A stretch of 33,527 bases of DNA from Pseudomonadota bacterium (GCA_026388655.1 JAPLJI010000142.1:1-33527), one strand, 5' to 3'; counted from the stretch's first letter, positions 15,186 through 23,668 are shown. Numbers and translations: made by a program. The notes: generated by a model not told the origin, from the sequence alone.

Positions 15186-16055
15186 ATGAATTTTCAGGAT
15201 TTGATTCTTCATCTCCAGGATTTTTGGAAAAACCAGGGTTGCCTGATCGTCCAGCCTTATGACCTGGAAAAAGGGGCGGGGACATTCCATCCCGCGACTT
15301 TTCTACGGGTTCTGGGCCCGGAGCCCTGGAAGGTCGCCTACGTGGAGCCGTCACGGCGTCCCACCGATGGGCGATACGGAGAGAATCCCAACCGTCTCCA
15401 GCACTACTATCAATTCCAGGTCATCCTGAAGCCTTCGCCACTCGAGGTTCAGGAGATTTATCTAAACAGCCTGAGGTCCCTGGGCATTAAACCGGAGGAC
15501 CATGATCTCCGGTTTGTCGAGGATGACTGGGAATCGCCCACGCTGGGGGCCTGGGGGGTGGGCTGGGAGGTATGGCTGGATGGAATGGAAATAACCCAGT
15601 TTACCTATTTTCAGCAGAGCGGGGGAATTGACCTGGATCCCATCCCGGTGGAATTGACTTACGGGTTGGAGAGAATCGCGATGTACCTGCAGGGTGTGAG
15701 CAGCATCTTTGACATTGTCTGGGCCCACGGGGTTACCTACAGGGAAATGCATCACCAGGACGAGGTGGAGTTTTCCAAGTTCAATTTCGAAGAAGCCGAC
15801 GGGGAAAAGCTATTAACCCTTTTCCAGATTTACGAATCCGAGGGTAAACAGTTGATTGCCAAGGGATTGGCTCTTCCCGCTTATGATTTTTGCATGAAAT
15901 GTTCCCATGTTTTCAACCTTCTGAATGCCCGGGGAGTGATCAGCGTTGCCGAGCGGATTGCTTATATCGTCCGGGTGCGCGATCTCGCCCGCCATTCAGC
16001 GGAACTTTATTTAAAGGGCCGCGAAGCCCGCGGTTTTCCCCTGCTTCGCAAATAA
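15186..16055 (+). CDS. glyQ: Glycyl-tRNA synthetase alpha subunit
   Basis: This 289-residue protein is full length for GlyQ of the bacterial alpha2-beta2 enzyme. Characteristic stretches are [29 protein letters not shown], split over residues 13-41, then [26 protein letters not shown] and [18 protein letters not shown]. It carries the catalytic site that forms glycyl-adenylate and charges tRNA-Gly. The beta subunit gene glyS, which normally follows directly, is missing: only repeats and a minus-strand gene lie downstream. AAGGGG precedes the ATG. Confidence 0.97.
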   Translation: MNFQDLILHLQDFWKNQGCLIVQPYDLEKGAGTFHPATFLRVLGPEPWKVAYVEPSRRPTDGRYGENPNRLQHYYQFQVILKPSPLEVQEIYLNSLRSLGIKPEDHDLRFVEDDWESPTLGAWGVGWEVWLDGMEITQFTYFQQSGGIDLDPIPVELTYGLERIAMYLQGVSSIFDIVWAHGVTYREMHHQDEVEFSKFNFEEADGEKLLTLFQIYESEGKQLIAKGLALPAYDFCMKCSHVFNLLNARGVISVAERIAYIVRVRDLARHSAELYLKGREARGFPLLRK

Positions 16056-16348
16056 TCTCGAACCAAAATAATTTCCCCTCCCTGGAGGGGAGGGGATTGA
16101 GGGGAGGGTGAAAAATCATCCTTTGGTAGTTCGCCGATTTATCTGCTCGCCGTTGCCTGTCCGGCAGACAGGCGGGTCGGCGGTTTTGGATAGCCCGATC
16201 CCTCATTTTTCGGGATAAATAAATCGGGCAACTACGGAGTAATTTTCATTGAAGGATTGCTCGACTAAATCGCCGACCAGGGTCGGCCACTACGATTCAA
16301 TTGCGAATTATTTTGCTTAGTAATTCAAGATGATAATTCCGAGAGCAG
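16056..16348. repeat. Repeat-filled gap after glyQ
   Basis: About 300 bp with no gene. CCCCTCCCTGGAGGGGAGGGG (16077-16097) is a GC-rich hairpin. A GTAGTT..CGAT element with ends GTAGTTCGCCGATTTATC and AAATCGGGCAACTAC spans 16126-16235. A related fragment ending CACTAC follows near 16262-16295. Confidence 0.7.
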
Positions 16349-16369
16349 GGTTCGTTCTCCGAACGAACC
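16349..16369. repeat. Perfect hairpin after the radical SAM gene
   Basis: GGTTCGTTC and GAACGAACC form a 9-bp stem with a three-base loop, directly after the minus-strand stop codon at 16371. It lacks a T-tract, so it could be a processing or stability hairpin rather than a classic terminator. Confidence 0.55.
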
Positions 16370-16370
16370 G

Positions 16371-17426
16371 TCAGCCAGCTTTTTTGATCTTCCCCGCCCG
16401 GGCCCGGGCCAGTTCGCAGGATGGCCGGTAGGGCTTGGCGATCTCGTTCGACAAGGTCAGGGACATCCCCGGGCAGAGAGAACAGAATCCCAGGTAACGG
16501 CAGGAAAGACACTCCGGAACCCGCGCCATCGTCATTTTCCTGAGCTCCTGGAGCACCGGGGATTTCCTCCAGATTTCCGCGAATTTCTTTTTTCTCAAGT
16601 CGCCGGCTTGACGGCGGATCTGAACGCAGGGATAAACCTTGCCGTCGGGAGAAATCGCCAGGGAGTTTCTTCCGGCCGCGCAGATCGGATCTGCGGGTCG
16701 GCGGTCGGGATTGGGGGTAAGGTCCGGGCAGGATTCGGAATCGTTTTCCCGGGACAATCCGGCCCGGATCTCCCGGGTTTTGAGCTGAAGTTTTAAAGGG
16801 GCGGGGTTGCCATCGTCGCGGGGGGAAAGGACGTAGGAAAATTGAATGAGAACGTCCAGATCCCGGGCCAAGTCCCGCAATGGCTTGATCTCTTTTTGAT
16901 TAAGCGTCATCACCGGGGTTTTTAAATTAACCTTGATGCCTTCATTTTTGAGAAGCCGGATAGCTTTCCAGGTGAGCTCGAATGAACCTTCCATTCCGGT
17001 GATCAGGTCGTGAATATTGGGGTTAGCGGCATAAACGCTGATTTCGACTTCGAAGGGGTTCAGGCGGGAAAGTTTTTTAACGGTTTCCCTGGTGATCAGT
17101 GTCCCGTTGGTAAAAATGCGAAAGGCGAAGCGTTGTTCCCGGGCGATTTTGAGCAGTTCCAGGAAGTTTGGATAGAGCAGGGTTTCTCCACCGGTAAAGG
17201 TTAAAAAAAGCGTTCCGGATTCCGCCAGCTGGGTAAAAATATTTGCCCATTGCTTCAGGGTGAGTGAGGATTTTGGGGAAAAGGATTTTGGGTGGAGTTG
17301 GGCGGGCAGTATGTAGCAATGCCGGCAGGATAGATTGCATCGGTAGGTCAGCTCAATTAATGCCGAGATGGGGGTCAGCCGCAGCGCGGCCTTGTTCATT
17401 ATCTTTTCGTAACCGGGCATGATCAA
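16371..17426 (-). CDS. Radical SAM/SPASM protein, PqqE-like
   Basis: The frame gives up to 351 residues. The radical SAM cluster motif is YRCNLSCRHCY with C30, C34 and C37, and FTGGETLLYP is the SAM-binding GGE motif. A SPASM domain follows: PICAAGRNSLAISPDG, VYPCVQI, then CLSCRYLGFCSLCPG. This matches enzymes that modify ribosomal peptides with a PqqD-like partner, and such a partner is encoded just upstream at 17579-17878. Possible starts are TTG 17426, ATG 17420 (MPGYEK) and ATG 17399 or so (MNKAAL); none has a strong ribosome-binding site. A heptamer array covers the start region (17425-17453). The peptide substrate is not identified. Confidence 0.85.
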   Translation of the reverse strand: MIMPGYEKIMNKAALRLTPISALIELTYRCNLSCRHCYILPAQLHPKSFSPKSSLTLKQWANIFTQLAESGTLFLTFTGGETLLYPNFLELLKIAREQRFAFRIFTNGTLITRETVKKLSRLNPFEVEISVYAANPNIHDLITGMEGSFELTWKAIRLLKNEGIKVNLKTPVMTLNQKEIKPLRDLARDLDVLIQFSYVLSPRDDGNPAPLKLQLKTREIRAGLSRENDSESCPDLTPNPDRRPADPICAAGRNSLAISPDGKVYPCVQIRRQAGDLRKKKFAEIWRKSPVLQELRKMTMARVPECLSCRYLGFCSLCPGMSLTLSNEIAKPYRPSCELARARAGKIKKAG

Positions 17427-17453
17427 AGTGAAAAGTGAAAAGTTAGAAAAAAG
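17425..17453. repeat. Period-7 array (AAAGTGA type)
   Basis: AAAGTGA, AAAGTGA, AAAGTTA, GAAAAAA. It is the same family as the array inside the hydrolase signal peptide at 14096 and lies at the 5' end of the radical SAM gene. Confidence 0.7.
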
Positions 17454-17470
17454 TAATAAGCCCTATTTCT

Positions 17471-17553
17471 GTCATTCCGCACTTGATGCGGAATCCAGGG
17501 TTTCCCGTTTTTGCGGGGGACAGCGTCTGGATTCCTGCTTTCGCAGGAATGAC
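17471..17553. repeat. GTCATTCC palindromic repeat, copy 4
   Basis: Ends GTCATTCCGCACTTGATGCG and CGCAGGAATGAC, with a longer middle than the other copies (an extra TTTTTGCGGGGGACAGCG piece). It separates the PqqD-like gene from the radical SAM gene. Confidence 0.8.
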
Positions 17554-17578
17554 AACGATGACTGAAGCAGATGCCAAA

Positions 17579-17878
17579 TCAGGAATTTGATTTTTGCCAG
17601 GAAATCAAATCCCGGGTCGCGAGCCCTTCAAAAAGTTCCAGGAGATCATTTTCAGCTTTAGAGATTTCTGCCTGGTATTCCAGGGAAAGGGCCTGGGCGA
17701 TTTTTTGAATGTTGCTTTTCCCATCAATTTTCCGCCAGGCAAAGGCCCCGGTGTGGTTTAAAACGTAGATCATCTTGTTTTCGGGGTTAACCAGCACCGC
17801 TTCCCCCTCGATGATTCTGAAGGCGATCCCCGGGGAAATTTCCGGGATGGAGCTGAGATCGGATCCGGTCTTCTTCAT
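17579..17878 (-). CDS. PqqD family peptide-recognition protein
   Basis: This 99-residue protein has the PqqD pattern: an opening strand region (ISPGIAFRIIEGEAVLVNPENKMIYVLNHTGAFAWRKIDG, residues 14-53) followed by helices with 'IAQALSLEYQ' and 'LLELFEGLATRDLI'. PqqD-like proteins form the RiPP recognition element, a winged helix that holds a precursor leader peptide for a radical SAM enzyme. It sits between a nucleotidyltransferase gene and a SPASM radical SAM gene on the same strand. The ribosome-binding site is weak. Confidence 0.82.
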   Translation of the reverse strand: MKKTGSDLSSIPEISPGIAFRIIEGEAVLVNPENKMIYVLNHTGAFAWRKIDGKSNIQKIAQALSLEYQAEISKAENDLLELFEGLATRDLISWQKSNS

Positions 17879-17940
17879 CAGGGTAAGTTTAAAAGATTAA
17901 AGTTCGGATCGAAAGGGACAATAATTAAAAATTTCCAATG

Positions 17941-17961
17941 TCTAATTACTAATTTCTAAAC
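17941..17961. repeat. Period-7 array (TCTAATT type)
   Basis: TCTAATT, ACTAATT, TCTAAAC. It lies just after the stop codon of the minus-strand nucleotidyltransferase gene, the same gene-end position seen for the plus-strand arrays. Confidence 0.6.
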
Positions 17962-17972
17962 AAATCTAAAAA

Positions 17973-19073
17973 TCAACGATTTATCTCTCGATATAACAAC
18001 CTTTCCACCCGGAAACGCAGGTATTTTGAGGAAAACCGGATGAAGCGCGGGAAAGATTCCTGGGTGGACAAATCGATTAATAGCTGCCGGACCCGGTCGC
18101 GGCGGTAGCTTTCGACAAGATGAGGAGAAGGTTTCCGGGTCATCCGCGAGAAAATCCAGCTTCGCGGCAATGGGATTCTGGGAAAATCATCGGGAAGGTG
18201 CAGGGAAAGATTGGCGGTAATAAGTTTAATGGTAAAAAGCAGGGGATAGGTGCAGTTCCACTTATGGGCGCGCCGGATCAATTCCAGCCAGTCGGGGGTT
18301 TGCCGGTCCAGAAGAAATTTAATATCCAACAGCCAGATCATCCGGGCCTGGAAACGGTGAATGGCGAGGTGAAGGGAAGAGAAAAGGATGGAATCAGGGA
18401 CGGAAAGGGTTTGGTAGGAAACGCCTTCAAAAGCGCTGGATCCGGATCGAGGCCAGAGCTCTTCGGGGTTATCCGGGCCGAAGCGGGAATGAGCGGACAA
18501 ACGCGAGTGGAGATCGAAGTATAACGGCACGGATTCGGTCCGGTTTTGCTTAAATTCGAGAAAATATTCCGGGGCGTTCTTAAAACCGGGGGGAAAGTTG
18601 GGAACAGGCAGATGCCGAAAACCATTGGCGGTCAGGATTTTCAGGGCGGGAAGGATATCTTTTTCCCGAACCAGGAAATCGATATCCGCTAACGGCCGGA
18701 GACCGGGATCAGGGTAAATCCCGGACACGATTAAGGCGGTGCCTTTGAGCAGGAGGTAGGGGATTTTTTTTTGAGAGAGGATTTGATCAATGCGTTTGAG
18801 TTCATCGAAGAAAAGGGCGTTTTGAGCGACCGTGGCATAATAAAACCTCGCGCCTCTTTCCCGTTCCTCCGGGGGGAGCAGGTCCAGGAATCCATGCTTT
18901 TTCAACTGGCAATAAACCAGGGGGGCCACCCCCTGGTCCGAGCAGATTTTCCAGAAATTATTCCAGTCGGTATGGGCGGTTATTTTGTCCAGGATATCCG
19001 ATTCCGGATCCTCCAGGCAGGATATTTTCCAGAGAAGATTTATGACCTGATCGAAAGCCGAGGGGGTTTTCAT
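17973..19073 (-). CDS. Nucleotidyltransferase family protein (NTP_transf_5-like)
   Basis: This 366-residue protein matches the uncharacterised nucleotidyltransferase family often found beside PqqD-like and radical SAM or lasso peptide genes. The core is YLLLKGTALIVSGIYPDPGLRPLADIDFLV (about 105-134). Its GTAL and D-x-D (ADIDFLV) residues are the expected metal-binding nucleotidyltransferase signature. HLAIHRFQARMIWLLDIKFLL is the typical helical segment after it. The substrate in these loci is unknown. It is the first gene of a likely three-gene unit running to 16371. No strong ribosome-binding site precedes the ATG. Confidence 0.8.
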   Translation of the reverse strand: MKTPSAFDQVINLLWKISCLEDPESDILDKITAHTDWNNFWKICSDQGVAPLVYCQLKKHGFLDLLPPEERERGARFYYATVAQNALFFDELKRIDQILSQKKIPYLLLKGTALIVSGIYPDPGLRPLADIDFLVREKDILPALKILTANGFRHLPVPNFPPGFKNAPEYFLEFKQNRTESVPLYFDLHSRLSAHSRFGPDNPEELWPRSGSSAFEGVSYQTLSVPDSILFSSLHLAIHRFQARMIWLLDIKFLLDRQTPDWLELIRRAHKWNCTYPLLFTIKLITANLSLHLPDDFPRIPLPRSWIFSRMTRKPSPHLVESYRRDRVRQLLIDLSTQESFPRFIRFSSKYLRFRVERLLYREINR

Positions 19074-19119
19074 AGCCGTATTGAATATTTTTACATAAAT
19101 TACGTCTCAGAACCATAAA

Positions 19120-19147
19120 GTTGGGTGTTGGTGGTTGGGTGTTGGGT
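19120..19147. repeat. Period-7 array (GTTGGGT type)
   Basis: GTTGGGT, GTTGGTG, GTTGGGT, GTTGGGT. A related array in the opposite sense (CTCCCAA units) follows at 19232-19273. Confidence 0.8.
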
Positions 19148-19231
19148 AGGGAAAAAACTAAGAACTATGATCCATAAGAATAATATTAAAAGGGGGGAAG
19201 AGGTTTGGAGTTGTAAAGATTTAAATTTGCC

Positions 19232-19273
19232 CTCCCAACTTCAAACTCCCAACTCCCAGTTCCCAACTCCTAA
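19232..19273. repeat. Period-7 array (CTCCCAA type)
   Basis: CTCCCAA, CTTCAAA, CTCCCAA, CTCCCAG, TTCCCAA, CTCCTAA. Six heptamers, roughly the reverse complement of the GTTGGGT array 90 bp to the left, so the two could pair. Confidence 0.8.
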
Positions 19274-19326
19274 CCAGTATAGCGAAACAAACTGCCGGGG
19301 TAGTAGAATTACCTGGGAGGATATCG

Positions 19327-20487
19327 GTGTTACGTTCTGATCTAAATTTTGAAGTCGGGCCGATCCGGCCGCCGAGCGAGGCTCACAGCCTGTTGATCCG
19401 GGCCACGCGGAACTGCCCCTGGAACCGCTGCCATTTCTGCCCGGTTTATAAGGGTGAGAAATTCAGCCTCCGAACGGTGGAGGAGATTAAAAAGGATATC
19501 CAGACCGCCCGGGAGATTGCGGACAAGATCAGGGCGATGGCCTGGAAGGGAGTGCTCGGCGACCGGGTCCAGGAAGCCGCGGCTTTGGCCTATCGCAATG
19601 CCCCCAACGATTCTTTCCGCCAGGTGGCCTTATGGCTGTATTTCGGGGGCGAATCGGTTTTTCTCCAGGATGCCAATACGCTGGTGATGAGAACCCCCGA
19701 ATTGGTTGAAGTCCTCAGGTTTCTCCGCCAGACCTTTCCCCAACTCAAACGGGTGACGATTTACGCCCGCTCGCACACCGCCGCCCGGAAGAAACCGAAT
19801 GAATACCAAGAATTGCTCAAGGCCGGCCTGGACCGGATCCATATTGGGCTCGAGACGGGATACGATCCTTTGCTGGAATACATCGAAAAAGGATGCACCG
19901 CGGAGGACGAAATCAAGGGTGGAAAGCTGATCCGCGAGTCCGGGATCGAGTTCTCGGAATACGTCATGCCGGGCCTGGGGGGAAAGAAATGGTCCCGGGA
20001 ACACGCCGAGGCGACGGCTTCGGTCTTAAACGAAATCGATCCGCATTTCATCAGGATCAGATCCCTGGTTGTCCCGCCCGGCACCCGGCTCTGGGAAAAG
20101 ATTAATCGCGGCGAATTCGAACCCCTCGATGAGGATGGCGTGGCCCGGGAGATCCATACTTTCATCTCCCGCCTCGAATGCCATTCGCGGGTGACCAGCG
20201 ACCACATCATGAACCTGCTCGAGGAAGTGGAGGGCAAACTGCCGGAGGACAAGACCCGGATGCTCGCGGCCCTGGAGCGCTACCTGGGGCTCGATCCCGA
20301 GGACAAACTGATTTTCCGGGTGGGGAGGAGACTGGCGGCGGTCGGAGGTTCGGCCTTCCGCAACCTGGATGAGCTTGATGATCCCGACAAACGCGAGGCC
20401 ATCGAGGAACTCCTCGAACGGTTGAATATTCACAGCCCCGAGGACCTGGACGAAGCGATCAACAAGATCCGGGAACAATTCATATAA
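19327..20487 (+). CDS. Radical SAM protein with CX4CX2C motif
   Basis: This 386-residue protein has the cluster motif RNCPWNRCHFC with C30, C35 and C38, so the first spacing is four residues rather than the usual three. LYFGGESVFL is the GGE-type SAM site, and HIGLETGYDPLLEYIEKGCTAEDEI and YVMPGLGGKKWSREHAEAT follow the HemN/Elp3-like barrel. The C-terminal part (about 290-386) is helical and charged with no extra cysteine cluster. The start is GTG with GGGAGG eight bases upstream. It is divergent from the nucleotidyltransferase/PqqD/SPASM unit, so a functional link is possible but not shown. The reaction is unknown. Confidence 0.8.
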   Translation: MLRSDLNFEVGPIRPPSEAHSLLIRATRNCPWNRCHFCPVYKGEKFSLRTVEEIKKDIQTAREIADKIRAMAWKGVLGDRVQEAAALAYRNAPNDSFRQVALWLYFGGESVFLQDANTLVMRTPELVEVLRFLRQTFPQLKRVTIYARSHTAARKKPNEYQELLKAGLDRIHIGLETGYDPLLEYIEKGCTAEDEIKGGKLIRESGIEFSEYVMPGLGGKKWSREHAEATASVLNEIDPHFIRIRSLVVPPGTRLWEKINRGEFEPLDEDGVAREIHTFISRLECHSRVTSDHIMNLLEEVEGKLPEDKTRMLAALERYLGLDPEDKLIFRVGRRLAAVGGSAFRNLDELDDPDKREAIEELLERLNIHSPEDLDEAINKIREQFI

Positions 20488-20490
20488 AAA

Positions 20491-20551
20491 AGTTCAAAGT
20501 TCAAAGCTCAAAGGTGAAAGGAAACATGAAAGTCAAAGTTCAAAGGTCAAA
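20491..20551. repeat. Period-7 arrays (AGTTCAA type)
   Basis: AGTTCAA, AGTTCAA, AGCTCAA, AGGTGAA (20491-20518), then AGTCAAA, GTTCAAA, GGTCAAA (20531-20551). The first unit starts three bases after the radical SAM stop codon. Confidence 0.8.
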
Positions 20552-20570
20552 ACTCACCGGAAAAACGATC

Positions 20571-20600
20571 GTCATTCCGGCGGAAGCCGGAATCCAGGGG
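20571..20600. repeat. Half copy of the GTCATTCC repeat
   Basis: GTCATTCCGGCGGAAGCCGGAATCCAGG is only the left hairpin arm of the element; the right arm ending GGAATGAC is missing. Confidence 0.65.
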
Positions 20601-20606
20601 ATTTTC

Positions 20607-20634
20607 CTATGACCTATCACCTATGACCTGATAA
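20607..20634. repeat. Period-7 array (CTATGAC type)
   Basis: CTATGAC, CTATCAC, CTATGAC, CTGATAA, immediately before the alcohol dehydrogenase start codon at 20656. Confidence 0.75.
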
Positions 20635-20655
20635 CACCGACACTGATAACTGGTT

Positions 20656-21774
20656 ATGGAATTTAATTTTCAAAACCCAACGAGGATAATCTTCGGCTGG
20701 GGAGCCCTCGGAGGCCTCCGCCAGGTGGTTGACGGCTTCGGCCCGGGCCGGATCCTGCTGGTAACCGGTAAATCCGCGATGCGGAAATCCGGGATAACCG
20801 GGAAAATCATCCAGGAACTGGGACCCGAAAGGGTGGCGGTTTTCGATCAGGTCGAGCCCAATCCCTCCGCCCTGACCGTGGACCGGGGCGTCGAGATCTG
20901 CCGGAGGGAGAAAAGCGGTTTGATCATCGGTCTGGGAGGCGGGAGCCCGCTTGATTCCGCCAAGGCCATGGCGGCTTTGGCCAATAACCCGGGCCAGGCC
21001 TGGGAATATCTGGAAGGAAAAGAGCTGAAGCATCCGGGTCTGCCCTTGATCGCCGTTCCCACCACTTCCGGTTCTGGAAGCGAGGTTACCCCCTTTTCGA
21101 TCCTGACCATTCCGGAAAAACATCTGAAATTTTCCCTGCGGCATCCGATTCTATATCCCCGGGTCGCGATCATTGATCCGCTTTTAACGGTCAGCCTTCC
21201 TCCCCGGCAGACCGCGGCCACCGGTCTGGATGTGTTGGCACACGCCCTGGAATCCCTCTGGTCGAAGAATCATCAACCCCTGGCGGCCCTCTTCGCCGAG
21301 CGCGCCATCGAGCTCATCTTTCTGCATCTGGTCCGGGCTTATCGGAGCGGGGACGACCCGGCCGCCCGGATCGGGATGTCGGAGGCCAGCATGCTGGGCG
21401 GGTTGGCCATCAGTCAGACCGGCACCACCGCCATTCATCCCGCTTCTTATCCCCTTACTTTTGACTTCGATTTTGAACACGGCCTGGCCTGCGCCATTTT
21501 CATCCCGTCTTTTTTCCAGATCAACCGGCCGGCAATCGGGGATCGCTTGGCCCGGCTCCTGCGGATCCTGGACCTGAAAAACCTGGAAAGCTTGGCAGGG
21601 AAGATTCAAACCTTGATGCGGGAGCTCGAGGCCCCGATCCGTCTCCGGGAAATCGGGGTGAAAGAGAAGGATCTCTCCCAACTGGCGGAGCGGGGGATCG
21701 GGAAGAGCACGGCTTTGAACCCGGTTGAGTGTCGGCGGGAAGATCTGGAAAAAATCCTCAAAGAAATATTTTAA
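20656..21774 (+). CDS. Iron-containing (group III) alcohol dehydrogenase
   Basis: This 372-residue protein has the usual family length. The nucleotide site is IIGLGGGSPLDSAKAMA (90-106), and VPTTSGSGSEVTPFSI (134-149) is the family signature. The metal ligands are in place: D192 and H196 (GLDVLAHALE), H261 (AIHPASYPLT) and H275 (FEHGLACAI). It would interconvert an alcohol and an aldehyde using NAD(P)H. The specific substrate is unknown. There is no clear ribosome-binding site, because a heptamer array and GATAACTGGTT fill the space before the ATG. Confidence 0.9.
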   Translation: MEFNFQNPTRIIFGWGALGGLRQVVDGFGPGRILLVTGKSAMRKSGITGKIIQELGPERVAVFDQVEPNPSALTVDRGVEICRREKSGLIIGLGGGSPLDSAKAMAALANNPGQAWEYLEGKELKHPGLPLIAVPTTSGSGSEVTPFSILTIPEKHLKFSLRHPILYPRVAIIDPLLTVSLPPRQTAATGLDVLAHALESLWSKNHQPLAALFAERAIELIFLHLVRAYRSGDDPAARIGMSEASMLGGLAISQTGTTAIHPASYPLTFDFDFEHGLACAIFIPSFFQINRPAIGDRLARLLRILDLKNLESLAGKIQTLMRELEAPIRLREIGVKEKDLSQLAERGIGKSTALNPVECRREDLEKILKEIF

Positions 21775-22153
21775 AATTGACGATTTACGATTGACGATTT
21801 ATGAGTGAAAACCAAAGATTATGCTAAAATTCAAAGCTCCCATATCAAATCAAGCTTAAACCCGAAAAATGCGATTGAATCCATTCCTTTGTCATCCGCA
21901 GGCGGATTTTTTTGTAGTCTGCCGATTCACTTGTCCCTTCGCTGAGGGGATCGGCGGTTTTCAAAAGCGCCCGATAAATCGGGCAACTACAAAACATCAG
22001 GTAATAACAACTGTATTTTCCGGCTTAAAGTTTGTTTGCTAAAAGTCTTGGATTTAAATTTTGAATTTGGTGCAATCGTCAATCGTCAATCGTAAATCGT
22101 CAATCGGCAGGTGGCGGGATTGAGCCCGCGTTTGTTGTTATAATTCAAAAGTT
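21775..22153. repeat. Repeat-filled gap before cobA-hemD
   Basis: About 380 bp without a gene. ATTGACG, ATTTACG, ATTGACG, ATTTATG (21776-21803) starts just after the dehydrogenase stop. The inverted partner AATCGTC, AATCGTC, AATCGTA, AATCGTC, AATCGGC is at 22074-22108. Between them are a terminator (21894-21913) and a GTAGT..GCCGATT element with right end CGGGCAACTAC (21914-21990). Confidence 0.8.
21894..21913 (+). terminator. Short hairpin with T-tract
   Basis: ATCCG CAGG CGGAT is followed by a run of seven T. It would end transcripts from the alcohol dehydrogenase gene about 120 bp after its stop. The stem is only 5 bp, so its strength is doubtful. Confidence 0.45.
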
Positions 22154-23668
22154 ATGACGGGGGGAAAGGTATATTTGATCGGCGCGGGCCCCGGAGATCC
22201 CGGACTCCTGACCAGAAAAGCGGAGAGAATCCTGGGCCTGGCGGACGTGGTCTTTTACGACGCCCTGGTGGATCGGTCCATTTTAAGCCTGGTCAAACCC
22301 GGAGCGGAGCTCATCCCGGTCGGGAAACGAGGGGGTAAGCCCTCACCCAAGCAAAAGGAAATCAATAAACTCCTGATCCAGAAGGCCCGGGCCGGCAAGG
22401 TCGTGGCCCGGCTCAAGGGGGGAGACCCGTTCGTTCTGGGGCGGGGGGCGGAAGAAGCCCTGGCCCTGGTCCGGAGGGGGGTGAAGATCGAGCTGGTCCC
22501 GGGGGTTACCTCGGCGATTGCCGCCCCCACCTATGCCGGGATTCCCTTGACCCATCGGGATTTCGCTTCGAGTTTTTCCGTGATCACCGGTCAGGAAGAT
22601 CCCGCCAAAACCGAGTCCGGGATCGATTGGAAGGCGTTGGCTTCGGGAAAAGGGACCCTGGTATTCCTGATGGGGATGGCCAACCTGGATAAAATCACCG
22701 GGAACCTGACCCGGGCCGGTCTTTCTCCCCGGACTCCGGTCGGGATTGTCGAGAATGGAACCTACCCGTTTCAAAGAACGGTGATCGGGGATTTGCAGGA
22801 TATCTCCCGACGGGCCCGGAAAACCGGGATAAAACCGCCGGCGGTGATCATCGTGGGTGAAGTGGTCCGCCTGCGGGAAAAAATGAATTGGTTTGAGAAA
22901 AAACCCCTGTTTGGAAAAAAGATTGTTATCACCCGGGCCCGGGAACAGGCTTCTTACCTTTCGGAACTGCTTCAGGAGTCGGGGGCCTGGACGCTGGAAT
23001 TCCCCACCATTGAGATACTGGGTCCCCGGCAATGCACCAGTCTGGACCGGGCGATCGGGAAGATTTCGAGTTTTGACTGGCTGGTTTTAACCAGTCCCAA
23101 CGGGGTGAGAGGCCTGATCGGAAGAATGCTGGATCTGGACCGGGATTTGCGTGATTTGAAAGGGGTCAAGATCGCCGTGATCGGCCCGGCTACCCGGGAC
23201 GAACTGGGGTGGTGGGGGATAAAGGCCGAGGTTATGCCCGCGAGGTATTATTCGAAAGAACTGCCCCGGGCCATGGGCGGGAAAAATATCCGGGGACAAC
23301 GGATCCTGCTGGCCCGCTCCGAACAGGCGGATCCGGATTTAAATCGAGCCCTCCGGGCCGCGGGAGCGGTGGTAACCGAGGCGATTTGTTATCGCACGGC
23401 CAGGGTCAAAAAGGTGGACCCGGAAGTAAAGAAGATGGTGGCCTGCGGGGATTTTGACGGGATTACGTTCACCAGTTCCTCCACGGTGAATAACTTCATG
23501 GGAATCATGGGGAAGCCGCGGGCCCAACGGCTTCTGAAAGGCAAACTCGTGGCCGCGATTGGAGAGGTAACCGCCCGGGCGTTGCGGGAGAACCAGGTCC
23601 AGGCCGGGATTGTCGCCCGGAGACCAACGATTCCCGATCTGGCGGAGGCGATAATCAAACACTATTAA
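22154..23668 (+). CDS. cobA-hemD: Uroporphyrinogen-III methyltransferase / synthase fusion
   Basis: This 504-residue fusion has two enzymes. Residues 1-245 are the SAM-dependent uroporphyrinogen-III C-methyltransferase: GAGPGDPGLLT (10-20), LKGGDPFVLGRG (87-98), LVPGVTSAIAAPTYAGIPLTHR (114-135). Residues about 253-504 are uroporphyrinogen-III synthase: KIVITRAREQ, LVLTSPNGV, and ITFTSSSTVNNF. Together they convert hydroxymethylbilane to uroporphyrinogen III and on to precorrin-2, feeding siroheme. The ATG is ten bases after a perfect TATAAT (22139-22144) and lacks a ribosome-binding site, so the mRNA may be nearly leaderless. A heptamer array starts five bases after the stop. Confidence 0.95.
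   Translation: MTGGKVYLIGAGPGDPGLLTRKAERILGLADVVFYDALVDRSILSLVKPGAELIPVGKRGGKPSPKQKEINKLLIQKARAGKVVARLKGGDPFVLGRGAEEALALVRRGVKIELVPGVTSAIAAPTYAGIPLTHRDFASSFSVITGQEDPAKTESGIDWKALASGKGTLVFLMGMANLDKITGNLTRAGLSPRTPVGIVENGTYPFQRTVIGDLQDISRRARKTGIKPPAVIIVGEVVRLREKMNWFEKKPLFGKKIVITRAREQASYLSELLQESGAWTLEFPTIEILGPRQCTSLDRAIGKISSFDWLVLTSPNGVRGLIGRMLDLDRDLRDLKGVKIAVIGPATRDELGWWGIKAEVMPARYYSKELPRAMGGKNIRGQRILLARSEQADPDLNRALRAAGAVVTEAICYRTARVKKVDPEVKKMVACGDFDGITFTSSSTVNNFMGIMGKPRAQRLLKGKLVAAIGEVTARALRENQVQAGIVARRPTIPDLAEAIIKHY

Noticed and set aside
16349-16369. Rho-independent terminator of the radical SAM gene
   Set aside because: The stem is perfect but no T-tract follows in the minus direction, so it is listed only as a hairpin.
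19168-19340. Short plus-strand frame as a RiPP precursor (…PSQLQTPNSQFPTPN…)
   Set aside because: The repetitive part is just translation of the CTCCCAA heptamer array, there is no ribosome-binding site, and it overlaps the start of the next gene.
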